NCBI RefSeq assembly: GCF_005239225.2
Contig: NC_133292.1
Location: forward strand, 11,743,965 to 11,807,964
Direction of reading: 5' to 3'
DNA length: 64,000 nt
Source: Populus alba
Lineage: Eukaryota > Streptophyta > Magnoliopsida > Malpighiales > Salicaceae
The notes under the pieces were generated by a model that saw only the letters and a list, made by a program, of their open reading frames with translations, had not been told where the DNA came from and did not search any database. Every line of letters begins with the position of its first letter. Position 1 is the first letter of the stretch. The position numbers and the translations under genes are program-made. Shown in pieces: positions 1-10,855 of this stretch.

Positions 1-81
1 TTCAAAGGAAATGGTCAAATAATCAATCAATCTCATGCTCAATGTTTTCGGCAGTCTCAGGTTCGTGTATCACTTACTAGC

Positions 82-91
82 TCTATATAAA
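82..91 (+). promoter_or_regulatory. TATA box of the CBF-like gene
   Basis: TCTATATAAA lies about 70 bases before the ATG at 159. Transcription would be expected to start near 115-120, which puts the left arm of the inverted repeat (122-144) at the extreme 5' end of the mRNA. The start site is inferred. Confidence 0.6.
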
Positions 92-121
92 CATTACATG
101 TGCAGCTCGCTCTATATATCT

Positions 122-191
122 AGATTGTGACGATGAATAACTCTTGCTAAAAGCCTAAATGGAATTTGAGAGTTATTCATCGTCACAATCT
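122..191 (+). repeat. Perfect 23-bp inverted repeat flanking a start codon
   Basis: Bases 122-144 are the exact reverse complement of 169-191, with a 24-base spacer (145-168) that contains the ATG at 159. An RNA starting upstream of 122 would fold into a 23-bp hairpin with the start codon in its loop. The right arm encodes residues 4-11 of the CBF-like protein. Confidence 0.95.
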
Positions 192-1028
192 TCAATTCTT
201 CAGACTTTATCGTGCAAGCAATGCAACAGCCCTAATATTAATAATCTTCCACGAGGGCAAGAGCGGCCAGTTGCAGTTTTGAAGAAGAACAAAGCGGGAA
301 GGAAGAAGTTCAAGGAGACGCGGCATCCGGTATATAGGGGGGTACGGAGAAGAAATGGGAATAAATGGGTTTGTGAAGTGCGTGAACCAAACAAGAAATC
401 AAGAATTTGGGTGGGGACCTTCAAGAGCCCAGAAATGGCAGCTAGGGCACATGATGTTGCTGCTTTAGCACTTAAAGGAGAGCTTGCTGCCCTGAACTTT
501 CTTGATTCAGCTTTGATACTTCCTCGAGCAAAGTCGTCTTCTGCTAGAGATATACAAAGGGCTGCCCTTGCTGCTACAGAGGTCTTTGGACGAAGTGCTT
601 CTTCGTGTTCTTCTTCCTCGTCACCTGATCATAAGAAACTGTCATGCCTCATTACAAGTTCAAGGAAAGTCTTGAGTCCATCTTTAAGTGATCTTCCACA
701 TGAGAAGGGCACAGAAAATGTCTTAAGACCTTCATTATTTGACACACAAAGTGTTGAGATATATGAAAAGAAGGTTTCTAATCAAGAGCCTTTTTCAAAT
801 ATTATGGTCATGTCATGCTCTAGTAACTCCTCAGAGAAGGTGCCTAATCATTCCAATGCAACGTTCTTTGATGAGGAGGCATTGTTTAACATGCCAGGAT
901 TACTTGATAGCATGGCAGAGGGTTTGATCCTTACCCCGCCAGCTATGGCAAGAGGAGTTTATTGGGATGACATGGCTTGTTCTACGGACTTGACATTATG
1001 GGAGGGCGACTGCTTAGACTCTCAGTGA
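159..1028 (+). CDS. CBF/DREB1-like AP2/ERF transcription factor
   Basis: Intronless 289-residue protein. An AP2 DNA-binding domain lies at about residues 57-115, with the motifs [20 protein letters not shown] and [14 protein letters not shown]. It is preceded by [16 protein letters not shown] (about 42-57), which matches the PKK/RPAGRxKFxETRHP signature specific to CBF/DREB1 proteins. The second CBF signature just after the domain is altered: DSALILPRA instead of the usual DSAWRLP. The C terminus is acidic and ends [10 protein letters not shown] rather than the usual LWSY. Family knowledge: these nuclear activators bind CRT/DRE (CCGAC) promoter elements and drive cold, drought or gibberellin-related responses. 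The changed signatures suggest a divergent CBF-like member rather than a core cold-induced CBF. The ATG at 159 is the first in frame, 69 bases past a TATA box. The first codons form one arm of a long inverted repeat, annotated separately. Confidence 0.9.
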   Translation: MEFESYSSSQSSILQTLSCKQCNSPNINNLPRGQERPVAVLKKNKAGRKKFKETRHPVYRGVRRRNGNKWVCEVREPNKKSRIWVGTFKSPEMAARAHDVAALALKGELAALNFLDSALILPRAKSSSARDIQRAALAATEVFGRSASSCSSSSSPDHKKLSCLITSSRKVLSPSLSDLPHEKGTENVLRPSLFDTQSVEIYEKKVSNQEPFSNIMVMSCSSNSSEKVPNHSNATFFDEEALFNMPGLLDSMAEGLILTPPAMARGVYWDDMACSTDLTLWEGDCLDSQ

Positions 1029-1090
1029 TCATATTCAAATGTTTTACTTTTTCGTTTTTGATTCATCTTGGGGTCATATATAAACTTTAT

Positions 1091-1096
1091 AATAAA
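1091..1096 (+). promoter_or_regulatory. Candidate polyadenylation signal of the CBF-like gene
   Basis: AATAAA 63 bases after the stop codon. Plant signals are degenerate, so this is only a candidate. Confidence 0.4.
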
Positions 1097-3578
1097 GGTA
1101 GAGCTCTCATATATATACACTACCATTCCATCCATTATCCTTCTTAGGGTTCATTGGAAATTAATAGACTTTTCAGAACATTAATTATAATGTCTTCTTA
1201 ATTACGATTCTAGGGTTCATAGGCTCTAGGAGTCCACTCATCCTCTTTAGAGCTTAATTTTAGACTTTAATTTTCCCTCTTTTATACCAATTTATTGTTA
1301 TGTAGGGAGAGAATCTTTGCATATAATTTGGAATCGATGACCAATATATCTGATCACTTCATATAAAGATCAACCATGATCGATGCCCCATAATCCCGTG
1401 CCCTTTTCAAAGTGCATGAGAATTTAGTATTTATTTAGGATTTATTTTCTTCTCGAATGACATATTAACAAAACAATTTCTAATTAATGACTGTAGAAAT
1501 AATATGCAACCAATTCAATACAATTATCAATCAAAATGAAATTTATCAGAGGTTAATAAAGAGGAGAGATAAAAAAATTCATAATGCATGGTTGAAGGCA
1601 AAAAAATAATAAAATTATAGGATTTATAGACTAAGTATATACGAGTAGTTATTTTTTAAGCGAGAGAGAGAGAGAGATATTGGATTAAAAAAAAAAAGGA
1701 ATCAAATCCGTAACTGGCAAGACTATTTTCACCTGACTGATTTTCTCTCTCTTTTGTTTCTCTTTTTTCCTTGTTTTATCTCTTTCTCGGAAGTAAATAC
1801 AAGTGGTTACTACTTGAAGATCAAGGCACTTAATCATAGTACTGGAGATAGCTAGCTCTTACCTCTCATTAATTACCAAACCAAAGCCACTCCTCTGGGT
1901 TAAAACAATTTCTTTCTAATGGTGGTCTGTTCATCATGTCCCTGCATGCGCTATAATTTATTCGAGGTTTTTTAAAACCATGAGTGGTTCATCTTTGGTT
2001 TCTTGGAATTGGATCTTTCGTTGCTATTGGAGGCATGCATGGTTCCATTCCTTGATTCTCATTATTTTGTTGTCAATGTGTTGGCAGCCCTGCGTCTTTG
2101 CTCTTGGAAAATCTCACGTTAGAGTTTGGCTGTATTCTTGTCGTTACCCCCTCTTCCTTGGCGACGACGACGATGTTTTTCTTTCTTTTTTGACCTACTT
2201 TGAATATTTGGCCACTAATCTTTCTGGGTTTATTCTTTTTTTAATTCCCAGCAACAGTCTCACATCACATTCATAAAAAATAAAATAAAATAAGAACATG
2301 TTGGATTTATGAATCAGATTCTTGTTACTGATATCTCTTTTGAATAAAAAAAATGAAAATTAATTTTGTTCAATATGATAGATTTTAGGTACATCCAAAG
2401 TATAAATAATCATAGATTCTAGGTCTCGCAGCCATTACTATGAGATTACTAGGCTACCGTCCACAACATTGATCCAACAGGTAATTATCTTTTAAATTAT
2501 TTTTGATAATTTTTTATGAAACATCGTTTAGAACACGTTTCCATTCAGCGCCGAAATAAGCTACCTCTCAATTTGGACCATCTACATTATTCAAGTAATT
2601 TGATATAATAATATGAACAATCCAATTAAAACCTGGATGAATTCGATTATTTTTTTCTCATAAAAAAACGTGGTTTCATTTCTTTTAAATAAAAATTAAA
2701 ATTTTATCAGCTCCTTTGGCATCACCAATTCTTTTCAAGGTTCAATCTTGATTAGTTACAAAAAGCAATGTAGGGAGTTAGGCTTGTGGAAAAAAATTAC
2801 ACCTATCATATCGATGCCCTGCGTGAAAAATGTGTAACAAGTTTCATGTCCTCGATGATGTAACTCATGATAAATCAATGAATTCCATGATAGACATTTG
2901 TCACAATAATTTGGGCCACGACTCCTCGATTTCCCCCCCCTATCTTTTCACTATTAATGATACGGACAAGGCTCCTTACAATTCTGGTTAAAAAATATTT
3001 TTTTAAAAAAATAAATTAATTTTATTATTTTATTTTAAATTAATTTTTTTAGTATATTAAAATTATTTTAATATACTGATATTAAAATATATATATATAT
3101 ATATATATATAATAAAAAATAAAATTCATTTTAGAAAACAACCACAATAATATAAGATTTTTCATGTGAGGTTAAAGAACATCTTCTACACGCTATACAT
3201 GGATTGATGAATTGTTTATTAATTAATGCCCACATATGGCTCTGAAAAAATGTCTGGTATGGTAGTCTTTTTCCTGTTGTTTTGAATTCTTGATCATGAA
3301 CATCCAAAAATTGGGTAGTTCTTGATTTAAATGATTTTCCGAATCATTTAGACATAAAAACATATAATCGGTGCTTGGAGTGTCCCCCCCCCCTATATAT
3401 ATAGGTTGTGTTTATTTAATGTCTAAAAATAGAAAAAACATAAATATGTTTGATTGTATATAAGAAATAGAAATATAATACAAATTTATTTTTGAGATAA
3501 TTTTGAAGTACAAAGGTTAAAATCTTTCTTCTCTATCCTAATTGTTTCTATCTCATATGCTAGTTATAAATGTGCTTG

Positions 3579-3579
<1 letters not shown>

Positions 3580-3622
<43 letters not shown>
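3580..3622. repeat. (AT)n microsatellite
   Basis: About 21 uninterrupted AT units. Confidence 0.95.
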
Positions 3623-3624
<2 letters not shown>

Positions 3625-3962
3625 CGAATGGAATTTAAATAATCTAACTAACATGATTTTTTTTATGAAAATATGCTTGGAAAATATTTAGGATTTGACC
3701 GTATGTATTAAAACAAAATATTTTTTTCTTTTTCTTTGAAAAAAAATTAATTTGAAATTTTTTTGAGATTTTTTTTGAAGATATTTTGAATTTTTTTGAA
3801 ATATTTTGAAGAAAATCGGGTATTTTAATACATAATTTATATTTTTCAATGTAAATATACAACTTGATACTATGCAAAATCGATAGAAAAATATTTGAGA
3901 AAATAAAAAAAAATTTGAAATGATTTTTTATTTTTTTTGGAAAAATTTTCGTTGTTTTTTTA

Positions 3963-4002
<40 letters not shown>
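3963..4002. repeat. Compound (AT)n(GT)n microsatellite
   Basis: About ten AT units run directly into about ten GT units. Confidence 0.95.
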
Positions 4003-7000
4003 TAATTAAATATTATTAAAACTTGTGGGCTTAGCTCGATTAGGTTGGGACAGGTCCAGTCCATGGACCACGTGGTTGTTGGCCTAGCCCAGCAACCATG
4101 TTAATTATTTTGTAGAATGTGAAATGTTCATGTTTTGCATGCAACTAAGAAGTTGCAAATCGTGGGGGAAAACAGAGGGAAGAAAAAGAAAGGCCACCTG
4201 CATGGAGGGGATGTAGTTGTTGTCATTGGCCTGGAGTGAAGCTGGTGGAAGAAATGGTGGCGATGTTGGCTCCCTGTGGTAAAGGAAGAAAAAAGAAGAA
4301 GCAGAAGAAGAAAATCTACAGAGGGGAGAGGGAGAATCTCGTAATGGCTACCCCTATCGCTAGTGAGGATTTGGATTCATGGGGAGATTGAGCCACCGTC
4401 TTTTGGTGGAGAAGAAAGGTTTCTGTGGGGTCTTTAACAGCTAAAGAAATGTGCAGAAACCGAAAAAAGCTAGTTTTTTGGTTGACTTTGGACCTGATTT
4501 TCTCATCTCTTAGACCTTGAAATCCACCTCTATTTATAAACAGTGGAAGAGAGCAATCTTGTCTACACTAAGAAAAATTTTCAGCTCTTGATTTAGTTAA
4601 AAAGGATCACAACTGTTGGTTCAAAGTAAGCATTCTGAGTTGTCAAATATGCAGGAAAAAGTTATTGAGATGGCCTTTTTAGGCCAGTTTCAAGGCCGAT
4701 GGGTTGTCATTAAGTTTGAACATGACATATGGAGTTGTAGATACATTGTAGATGATCATTTGCATGCAAGATTTGTCAAATTTTATGGACGTTAGATGCA
4801 TTAAATACATCTGCAAAGTAGGTGACATGAACAACCTTTTCTGGGTAAGAGAAAAAGATAATGAACAATAACCTGATGTCACGTCGTCTGGTTATCTTTG
4901 TTTGTTTTTTTAATGATCAAAACAACACTGTTTAAGGTTAAATTAGGGATTTCATAGAAGTTTAATTTTGCCCTCCAGCTTTCAATTAGTCTCAATAAAA
5001 CTCCTAATTAAACGTAAACTTTAGATTTATACAATTAAGTCCCTTCCAAAACTTTTCATTGGAACTCTATATTTACACGTGTTTTTCAATATGATATTTG
5101 ATTTTGAAATTAGGTTATGACAATAAGTATAAGTTATGTGTAACCCCATGATTTTTCTCTTTCAACTATAACGTTTAGGTTTTGTTTTTTCTTAAAAAAT
5201 AAAAAACACGAGTTGCACCCACATGTATTTTTCTCTTCTGCTCCGGGACCTACCATCATTAAGGAACAATTGATGTTTAGCGGCATGTGTTTGAAATGTC
5301 ACTAGTCATATTAATTACTATATAATAGCATATATTCAAGTGTAATTGTCATCATTTTATAGCTAGACGATGAAGGTAACTTCGTCAATTTTTAAATCCA
5401 ACCTCACCTTCTTAAAATTTGAATCTAAGGCTTACAAAAGTAAAACATATATACCTAGCTAGCTAGCCAATTATTTTATGGTACAAATATATAAAATAAA
5501 TTCACATCAAGCCTACTTTTCCATTACACAAGTATCATAATTTTTTTAACAATGTTAATATCTTTGAAATTTGAGAGCGTTTATTTAAATGTTGATAGAT
5601 TTAAACGTATTTTTGAATTCAATAATTGGTAAGTAAATTTATTTTCGTATTATAGTTCAGATTTTTTTTTTTTAAAAAAAAAGATTTTTTATGAGTTTGG
5701 GTATTCCTAGTCCGATTATGACCCAATTAAATAGGGTTTTGTTCCTATTCATTCCTTTACACTAAAAATTAAACGGAAAATATTGTTTGATAATAATTAA
5801 AATGTCATTAAAGATTATTAATGTCATTTTCTTACAAAACGTGGTACTAGAGGCTGCATAAGAGCCGAAACAAGGCCGAAATAAAAGTAAACCCAGCAAA
5901 TGGGCTAAAATCTTAAAACCCATTATTCCAGCATTCCTGCTTGATTGTGAGCTTTGCCGTAAGAGATCCGTATGTAATAATGTAGTGCCGGTTTGAAAAG
6001 ATAGTAAATGTTATTTTAAAAATATTTTTTATTTAAAAATATATTAAAATAATATTTTATTATTTTAAAAATTTATTTTAATATCAGCATATATCTAAAA
6101 ATAAAAAAAATAATTTAAAAATTTTCAAAAACAATAGTTGGACTGAGCAATGCCAAATTAATACCTTCTTAATCTGGGTTATGGCAGTACAAGCTCGGAT
6201 CATTTTTATTGTAAGTACATAGTAACCATCAACACTCAACACACCAGCCCCCCCCCCCCCCCCTCAAAAGCTAAGGACATCTTCAAATTAATTTATATGA
6301 ATTTTAATAAACACTAAATTCTATATAAACGTTAATCGAAACTAAATCTAATTTCAAAATGATTTTAAATATACACCCCTTTAAGACGGCCTCGCAATTG
6401 GATTTGATGACCCCTTGTGTTTTTTTTTTTTTTTTTTTTTTTTGAACATACTCGGTCTTCACTGCATCCTCGTGGTATCAATAATTTTCCTGTTTTTGTG
6501 GCAGGGCAGCTTTATATATAGATAAGGAGTTTTTGTCAATGTTTTAAGGTGAAAAAATAGAAGGAACAAAACTTTCCTTTCGTATAAGGAAACGATGCAT
6601 TATGCTGGCTACTAATGCTAGGGTAGTTGTGCACGCCATGGAAGGTTCATTACCTCACCCATTTGGCATTGATTAAGAAATATGAGTCATGACTCGGCCG
6701 AGGTCAACTCCAACAACACCCACTTCCATGGCATCTTGCCTAGCTATCAAGGAAGGCCAGCCGAAACCGCGTAGCAGCTACATTTTAATTAGGTTATGGG
6801 AGAGCTTGATTTTGCTGTTAACACGGGCCACAAAGGAAAGGTTGAAGAATTTAGCTGACTCGGTAGGTTGCCCAGTACTACAAGTTAACTACATAACTGC
6901 AATGAAATGAAGATATTTTATTTAATAAACAGCTTGATGTAATTGGTTTGTAATTGACACAATATTAAATCGATGCTTGTTGGTATTACAGTCAAGCCAA

Positions 7001-7748
7001 ACTTGTAAAGATTTATGAATTTTTTTTTAGCTTTAATTTTTTTATTTTTTTATGTTTTTGAATTATTTTGATGTTCTGATATTAAAAATAAATCTAAATG
7101 TTTTAAAAAATATATTATTTTAATACATGAAAAAACACTTTAAAAAAATAATCTTTATCACATTTACAAACATATCTAAGCTTTGGTTCAGATGATTTCC
7201 ATGTAATTTTTCACTCATTTCATTCTCAATCCCAGAGTTTAGCCAAATATATATAAACCTTGTCTTGCAGAATGTGAACAAGCAACAGGTTGAAAGATGC
7301 CTTTAATTTGTTTTGCAAGTACTGACACATAATTTTAAACCAAAAACTCTATTTTTTAGATTTAACAACTGAATTTTATATCGGAAATATTGCAGAAAAA
7401 ATAATAATTTAAAGCTAAAATAAATCTAGAAATTTCCAAAATATGGTTGTGACGGAGCTTACAAAAGTAAAGTAGGAATTTAAGAAATTTCCGGTCCCTT
7501 GCCAAGAAGAAGCCAAATTCAAACACCACCAACTAGGTAAATGGCTCGGCCTTTGTATCCACGAAATGCAAGCACGAGTTGATTTTTTCCAAGGTCAACC
7601 CTCTCAATTTCATGTCATAAACAATGCTCCAGCCTCCGGTCTATACGCTTTGCTTATGCTCTACTTCTGCTCTAATCTCCAGTCAAAGGAAACAGCCATT
7701 TAATATATATATATATATGTTGGCAACCCCTTTGTCTTGGAACAAGTC

Positions 7749-7991
7749 TCAAAGCAAAGATCTGACTGTGTGGGAAATGGTTCGCCGTAGTCTTGGTGCC
7801 GGATAGGCTGTAGCGTCTACCAGGGACCAGAGAGTTGCATTCTTTCTGGGACATGGAAGTGCACCAGACGCTGATGAGGAGCCTAGCTCATCAAAACACG
7901 AGTTATTCAAGGTGAAAACTCTGGAATTGCGAGGTGCTGGTGGTGCTAAAGGTGGAGAGGGATTTTCTACTAACTGATGATCATCCTCCAT
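7749..7991 (-). CDS. Uncertain proline-rich small ORF
   Basis: An 80-codon minus-strand frame beginning MEDDHQL, with a proline-rich stretch (SPPLAPPAP) followed by RVFTLNN. I do not recognise the family. The only support is a second place in the window, 18452-18664 on the same strand, where another frame has a proline-rich stretch followed by GVFTLKN. The two share the exact 16 bases TTCAAGGTGAAAACTC on the plus strand, in the same reading phase. This could be the first exon of a gene, a gene fragment carried by a repeat, or chance. No TATA box or splice pattern decides it. Confidence 0.25.
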   Translation of the reverse strand: MEDDHQLVENPSPPLAPPAPRNSRVFTLNNSCFDELGSSSASGALPCPRKNATLWSLVDATAYPAPRLRRTISHTVRSLL

Positions 7992-7999
7992 TTGATTCC

Positions 8000-9142
8000 T
8001 ATTCTCAAGGTCCAGGTATTGATGTATTTTCGCATGTGTTACTGTTTGGGTTCAATTTCCATGAATAAAAATTGTTAGGGTTCAGTTTGAATCCTATTTT
8101 TATAATAAATCTCCTTTTTCCATGTTCTGTTATCTATTTTTGCAGAAAGCGGAGAAAGATCTTCTCCTAATTTATATTCAGACTTCCATGAAAATTAATT
8201 TGTTACTCCAATGATGTGTTCGTGAATTTAGGTGTTTGTTTTCAAAGCTTTTGATTATTTGGAAAAATCTTAGTCTTCGATTAATACACAAACTAACTTG
8301 AAAATATCTTTATCATCAAACCAAAAGAAAAAAACCTTCAGAGCTATCTCAACTGTGTTTTACGATATATTTAAGAAGATGATCAATATCTCCTTCTGAA
8401 GGTAAATCCTTTACCCAGAGATTTTTTCTTGAAATATATTTCTCTTTAATATTATGATGTAACATTCGTTTGGAACATAATTCTTACACCAATAAGATCG
8501 TGACATATGTATATTGGTGGAATGGGAAGGAAATCAATTTAATTGGAAATCTATATCACTACTGCTGGATAATTTCTGATATATTTTTAAACAAAAGTGT
8601 GTTAGACGAAAGATGTATATTTCTTCCTATGCATAGGCATCGTTGAATAAGTATTTTTGGCGACGAAGCCTTATTCGCCACCAAAACCCTCTTCTCATCT
8701 TGTGAGTTCTTCTTCACCGAAGACTCCTATATTCAAGTTTCTCAAGGAGGCTCTTACTGACCAGATTTGTCTCCATAGAAACAAGGCCAAAAATAGTTGT
8801 CCTTGCGCTGTCCAACGGTGACCAAATTTGATTCATTGGCGATGGAGGTGATAAGATAAAAAATGAGGTTCCCTTTTTTAATTTAATTGTTATGGATTAT
8901 GTAATCAAAGCAGGGATCCTCTTAATTGAATTTAATTTAGAAATTTTTATGAAATTTTGTATTTAAAACTATTTTGAGTGTTAAAAATTGAGTTTCAAAT
9001 CACATTTCATCTCTAAAAATTATACAAAAACAAACAAGAGGTCAACCCTTCTAAGAAATTAATTAATGTTAAAAACTAGCTTCCAGGAAATATTCATATT
9101 TTTTTTCAGAAATATTTAAAGGAATAAGATGAAAATAATAAG

Positions 9143-9184
<42 letters not shown>

Positions 9185-10855
9185 AAAATGAATTGAACAA
9201 TTTGAACTTATTTATCAATTGAATCAAATTACAATAAAGAATTTATTTCAAACATGTAACATCAAAATTTAAACCTTGGCATATTTTAAACCAAAACTTG
9301 GATTTATATATTCATCTATATCCCACATGAAATTAATCCCTAATACTAATATGATTGAGCCTTAACTACTGTTGGAACTTGAGTTTTAATTAAACAGTGA
9401 TGGATCCAAGTTTGAAATTAGATTAGATCTTCAAACTGAATGTATTAAAAGTTACATAAAATATTGGACCTAAAAATATGAAACCACCTTGATATCATCT
9501 AATTTGTATAATTAAGTAAGTAATTGAGTACATTATTATAAGAAGAAAAAACAGATGACCTAGTAAAAAACCTAAATTAAACCAATAAAATCCAGTCAAT
9601 TAATCTGTCTACTTTTTTTACAGAACAAACTAATTTTGACCCATTTGTTTAAGAAAATAATTATGTTGACTTTCTTTTAAAAAACAAACTAGTTTTTACC
9701 CATTTGTTTAAGATAAAAAATTAAGTTGACCCGAGCCTTGCAGACCCTCAGTAACTTTCCCAAAATCTTTCTTTTTTAAAAAAAGAAAAAAAAGAAAATG
9801 ATCATTACTCTTTTAACTATTTTATGTCTATTTAATTAATTCAGATTTAGAATTGTATTATAATTTCTATTAATAAAAAGATTAAACATAATCATATATT
9901 ATTGCTATAAAACTGAGTTTAATTTTGTAAGTAATACCATGTGTGACAACGGGCCTCAAATTTGCTAGGATAACGATAAAGAATTTTCCACGTTCACAAA
10001 AATGGTTGCAGGCTGCATGCTATAATAAAGGAATGGAAATGACAATAACGCATGAATTCTTCTAATAAAGATAAAATAATAATTAAAATAATAAAGATTA
10101 AATTTTAAAAAAAAAAAAAAATTAAAATAATAATAATTAACATCTCATAAATTATATCAAATAAAATAAGTAACAATAAAAAAAATAAGGATCAAATATA
10201 ATAGATAAAAAATTTCAATAAAAAAATGATAAGAAAAAAAGCAAATAACAAATATAAAAATAAAATAAAATTAATATAAAAATAAAATTTTAAAAGCTGA
10301 AAATTAAAAAATAAATATTTAAACAATAAAAAGTTTGAGGATCAAATTCGATATAATCAACAAATAATATGATATTTTTAAATTTTTTACAATTTCCAGG
10401 AAAGTGTTTTCCACCAAATTTTTTAGAAAAATACTTTTCTGAAAACCAAGTTAAAATTTTCTGATTGAAAAGTGTTTTCCATTAATTAATTTTTCTAACG
10501 GCAAACAAACACAGAAAAATAATTTTTCAGAAATTACATTCCAGAAAACAAATATAGATGCATCTTTAAATCACTTCGAGAAAGCAGTGTGAATGTTCAA
10601 GATGTTCAATGTGAGATACAATTCACCTCTCATCATGCTTCGTCTCTCTAATCCCTCCTACATTCGCAATGATGACAAGAACACCAGCTCAATCTCATGA
10701 AGATCATGCGGGTACAGGGATACCTGGATCTACACTGCTTTCCGCTATTAACCAGGTATATTATGTTCCCTCAAAATGTTGAAAAAAAGAAATCATCTTA
10801 CATTCATTTTTCCTTGCTAGATAGAATGGACAGACAATCTACACTTTGTTAAACC
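8000..10855. other. Intergenic, AT-rich; no gene recognised
   Basis: Very AT-rich, with an (AT)n tract at 9146-9181. From about 10390 to 10560 there is a fragment containing AAAGTGTTTTCCA twice and GGCAAACAAACAC, related in wording to the MITE at 31744-32626. The final 200 bases are probably the 3' UTR of the HD-domain gene that ends at 10856. Confidence 0.55.

Larger units (their letters stand above)
1100..7600. other. Intergenic, AT-rich, repeat-bearing; no gene recognised
   Basis: No open reading frame here resembles a known protein. The stretch holds (AT)n and (GT)n microsatellites, three poly-C tracts and copies of a dispersed AT-rich element near 2990-3150, 5990-6140 and 7020-7160. The part at 4020-4880 is richer in G and A, with phrases such as GGGCTTAGCTCGATTAGG. 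Its texture suggests a retrotransposon-derived fragment, but I see no coding domain or paired termini. Confidence 0.6.

Noticed and set aside
122..191. Inverted repeat considered as a microRNA precursor
   Set aside because: The arms are perfectly paired, one arm is coding sequence, and it matches no plant microRNA I know. A small-RNA source remains possible but unsupported.
1980..2276. 98-codon plus-strand frame rich in Trp, Leu and Phe
   Set aside because: No family similarity, low-complexity composition and no supporting promoter or splice signals.
3644..3877. 77-codon minus-strand Lys/Phe-rich frame
   Set aside because: It is a translation of poly-A/T-rich DNA.
6689..6910. 73-codon plus-strand frame
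   Set aside because: No recognisable domain, and the region is flanked by repeats.
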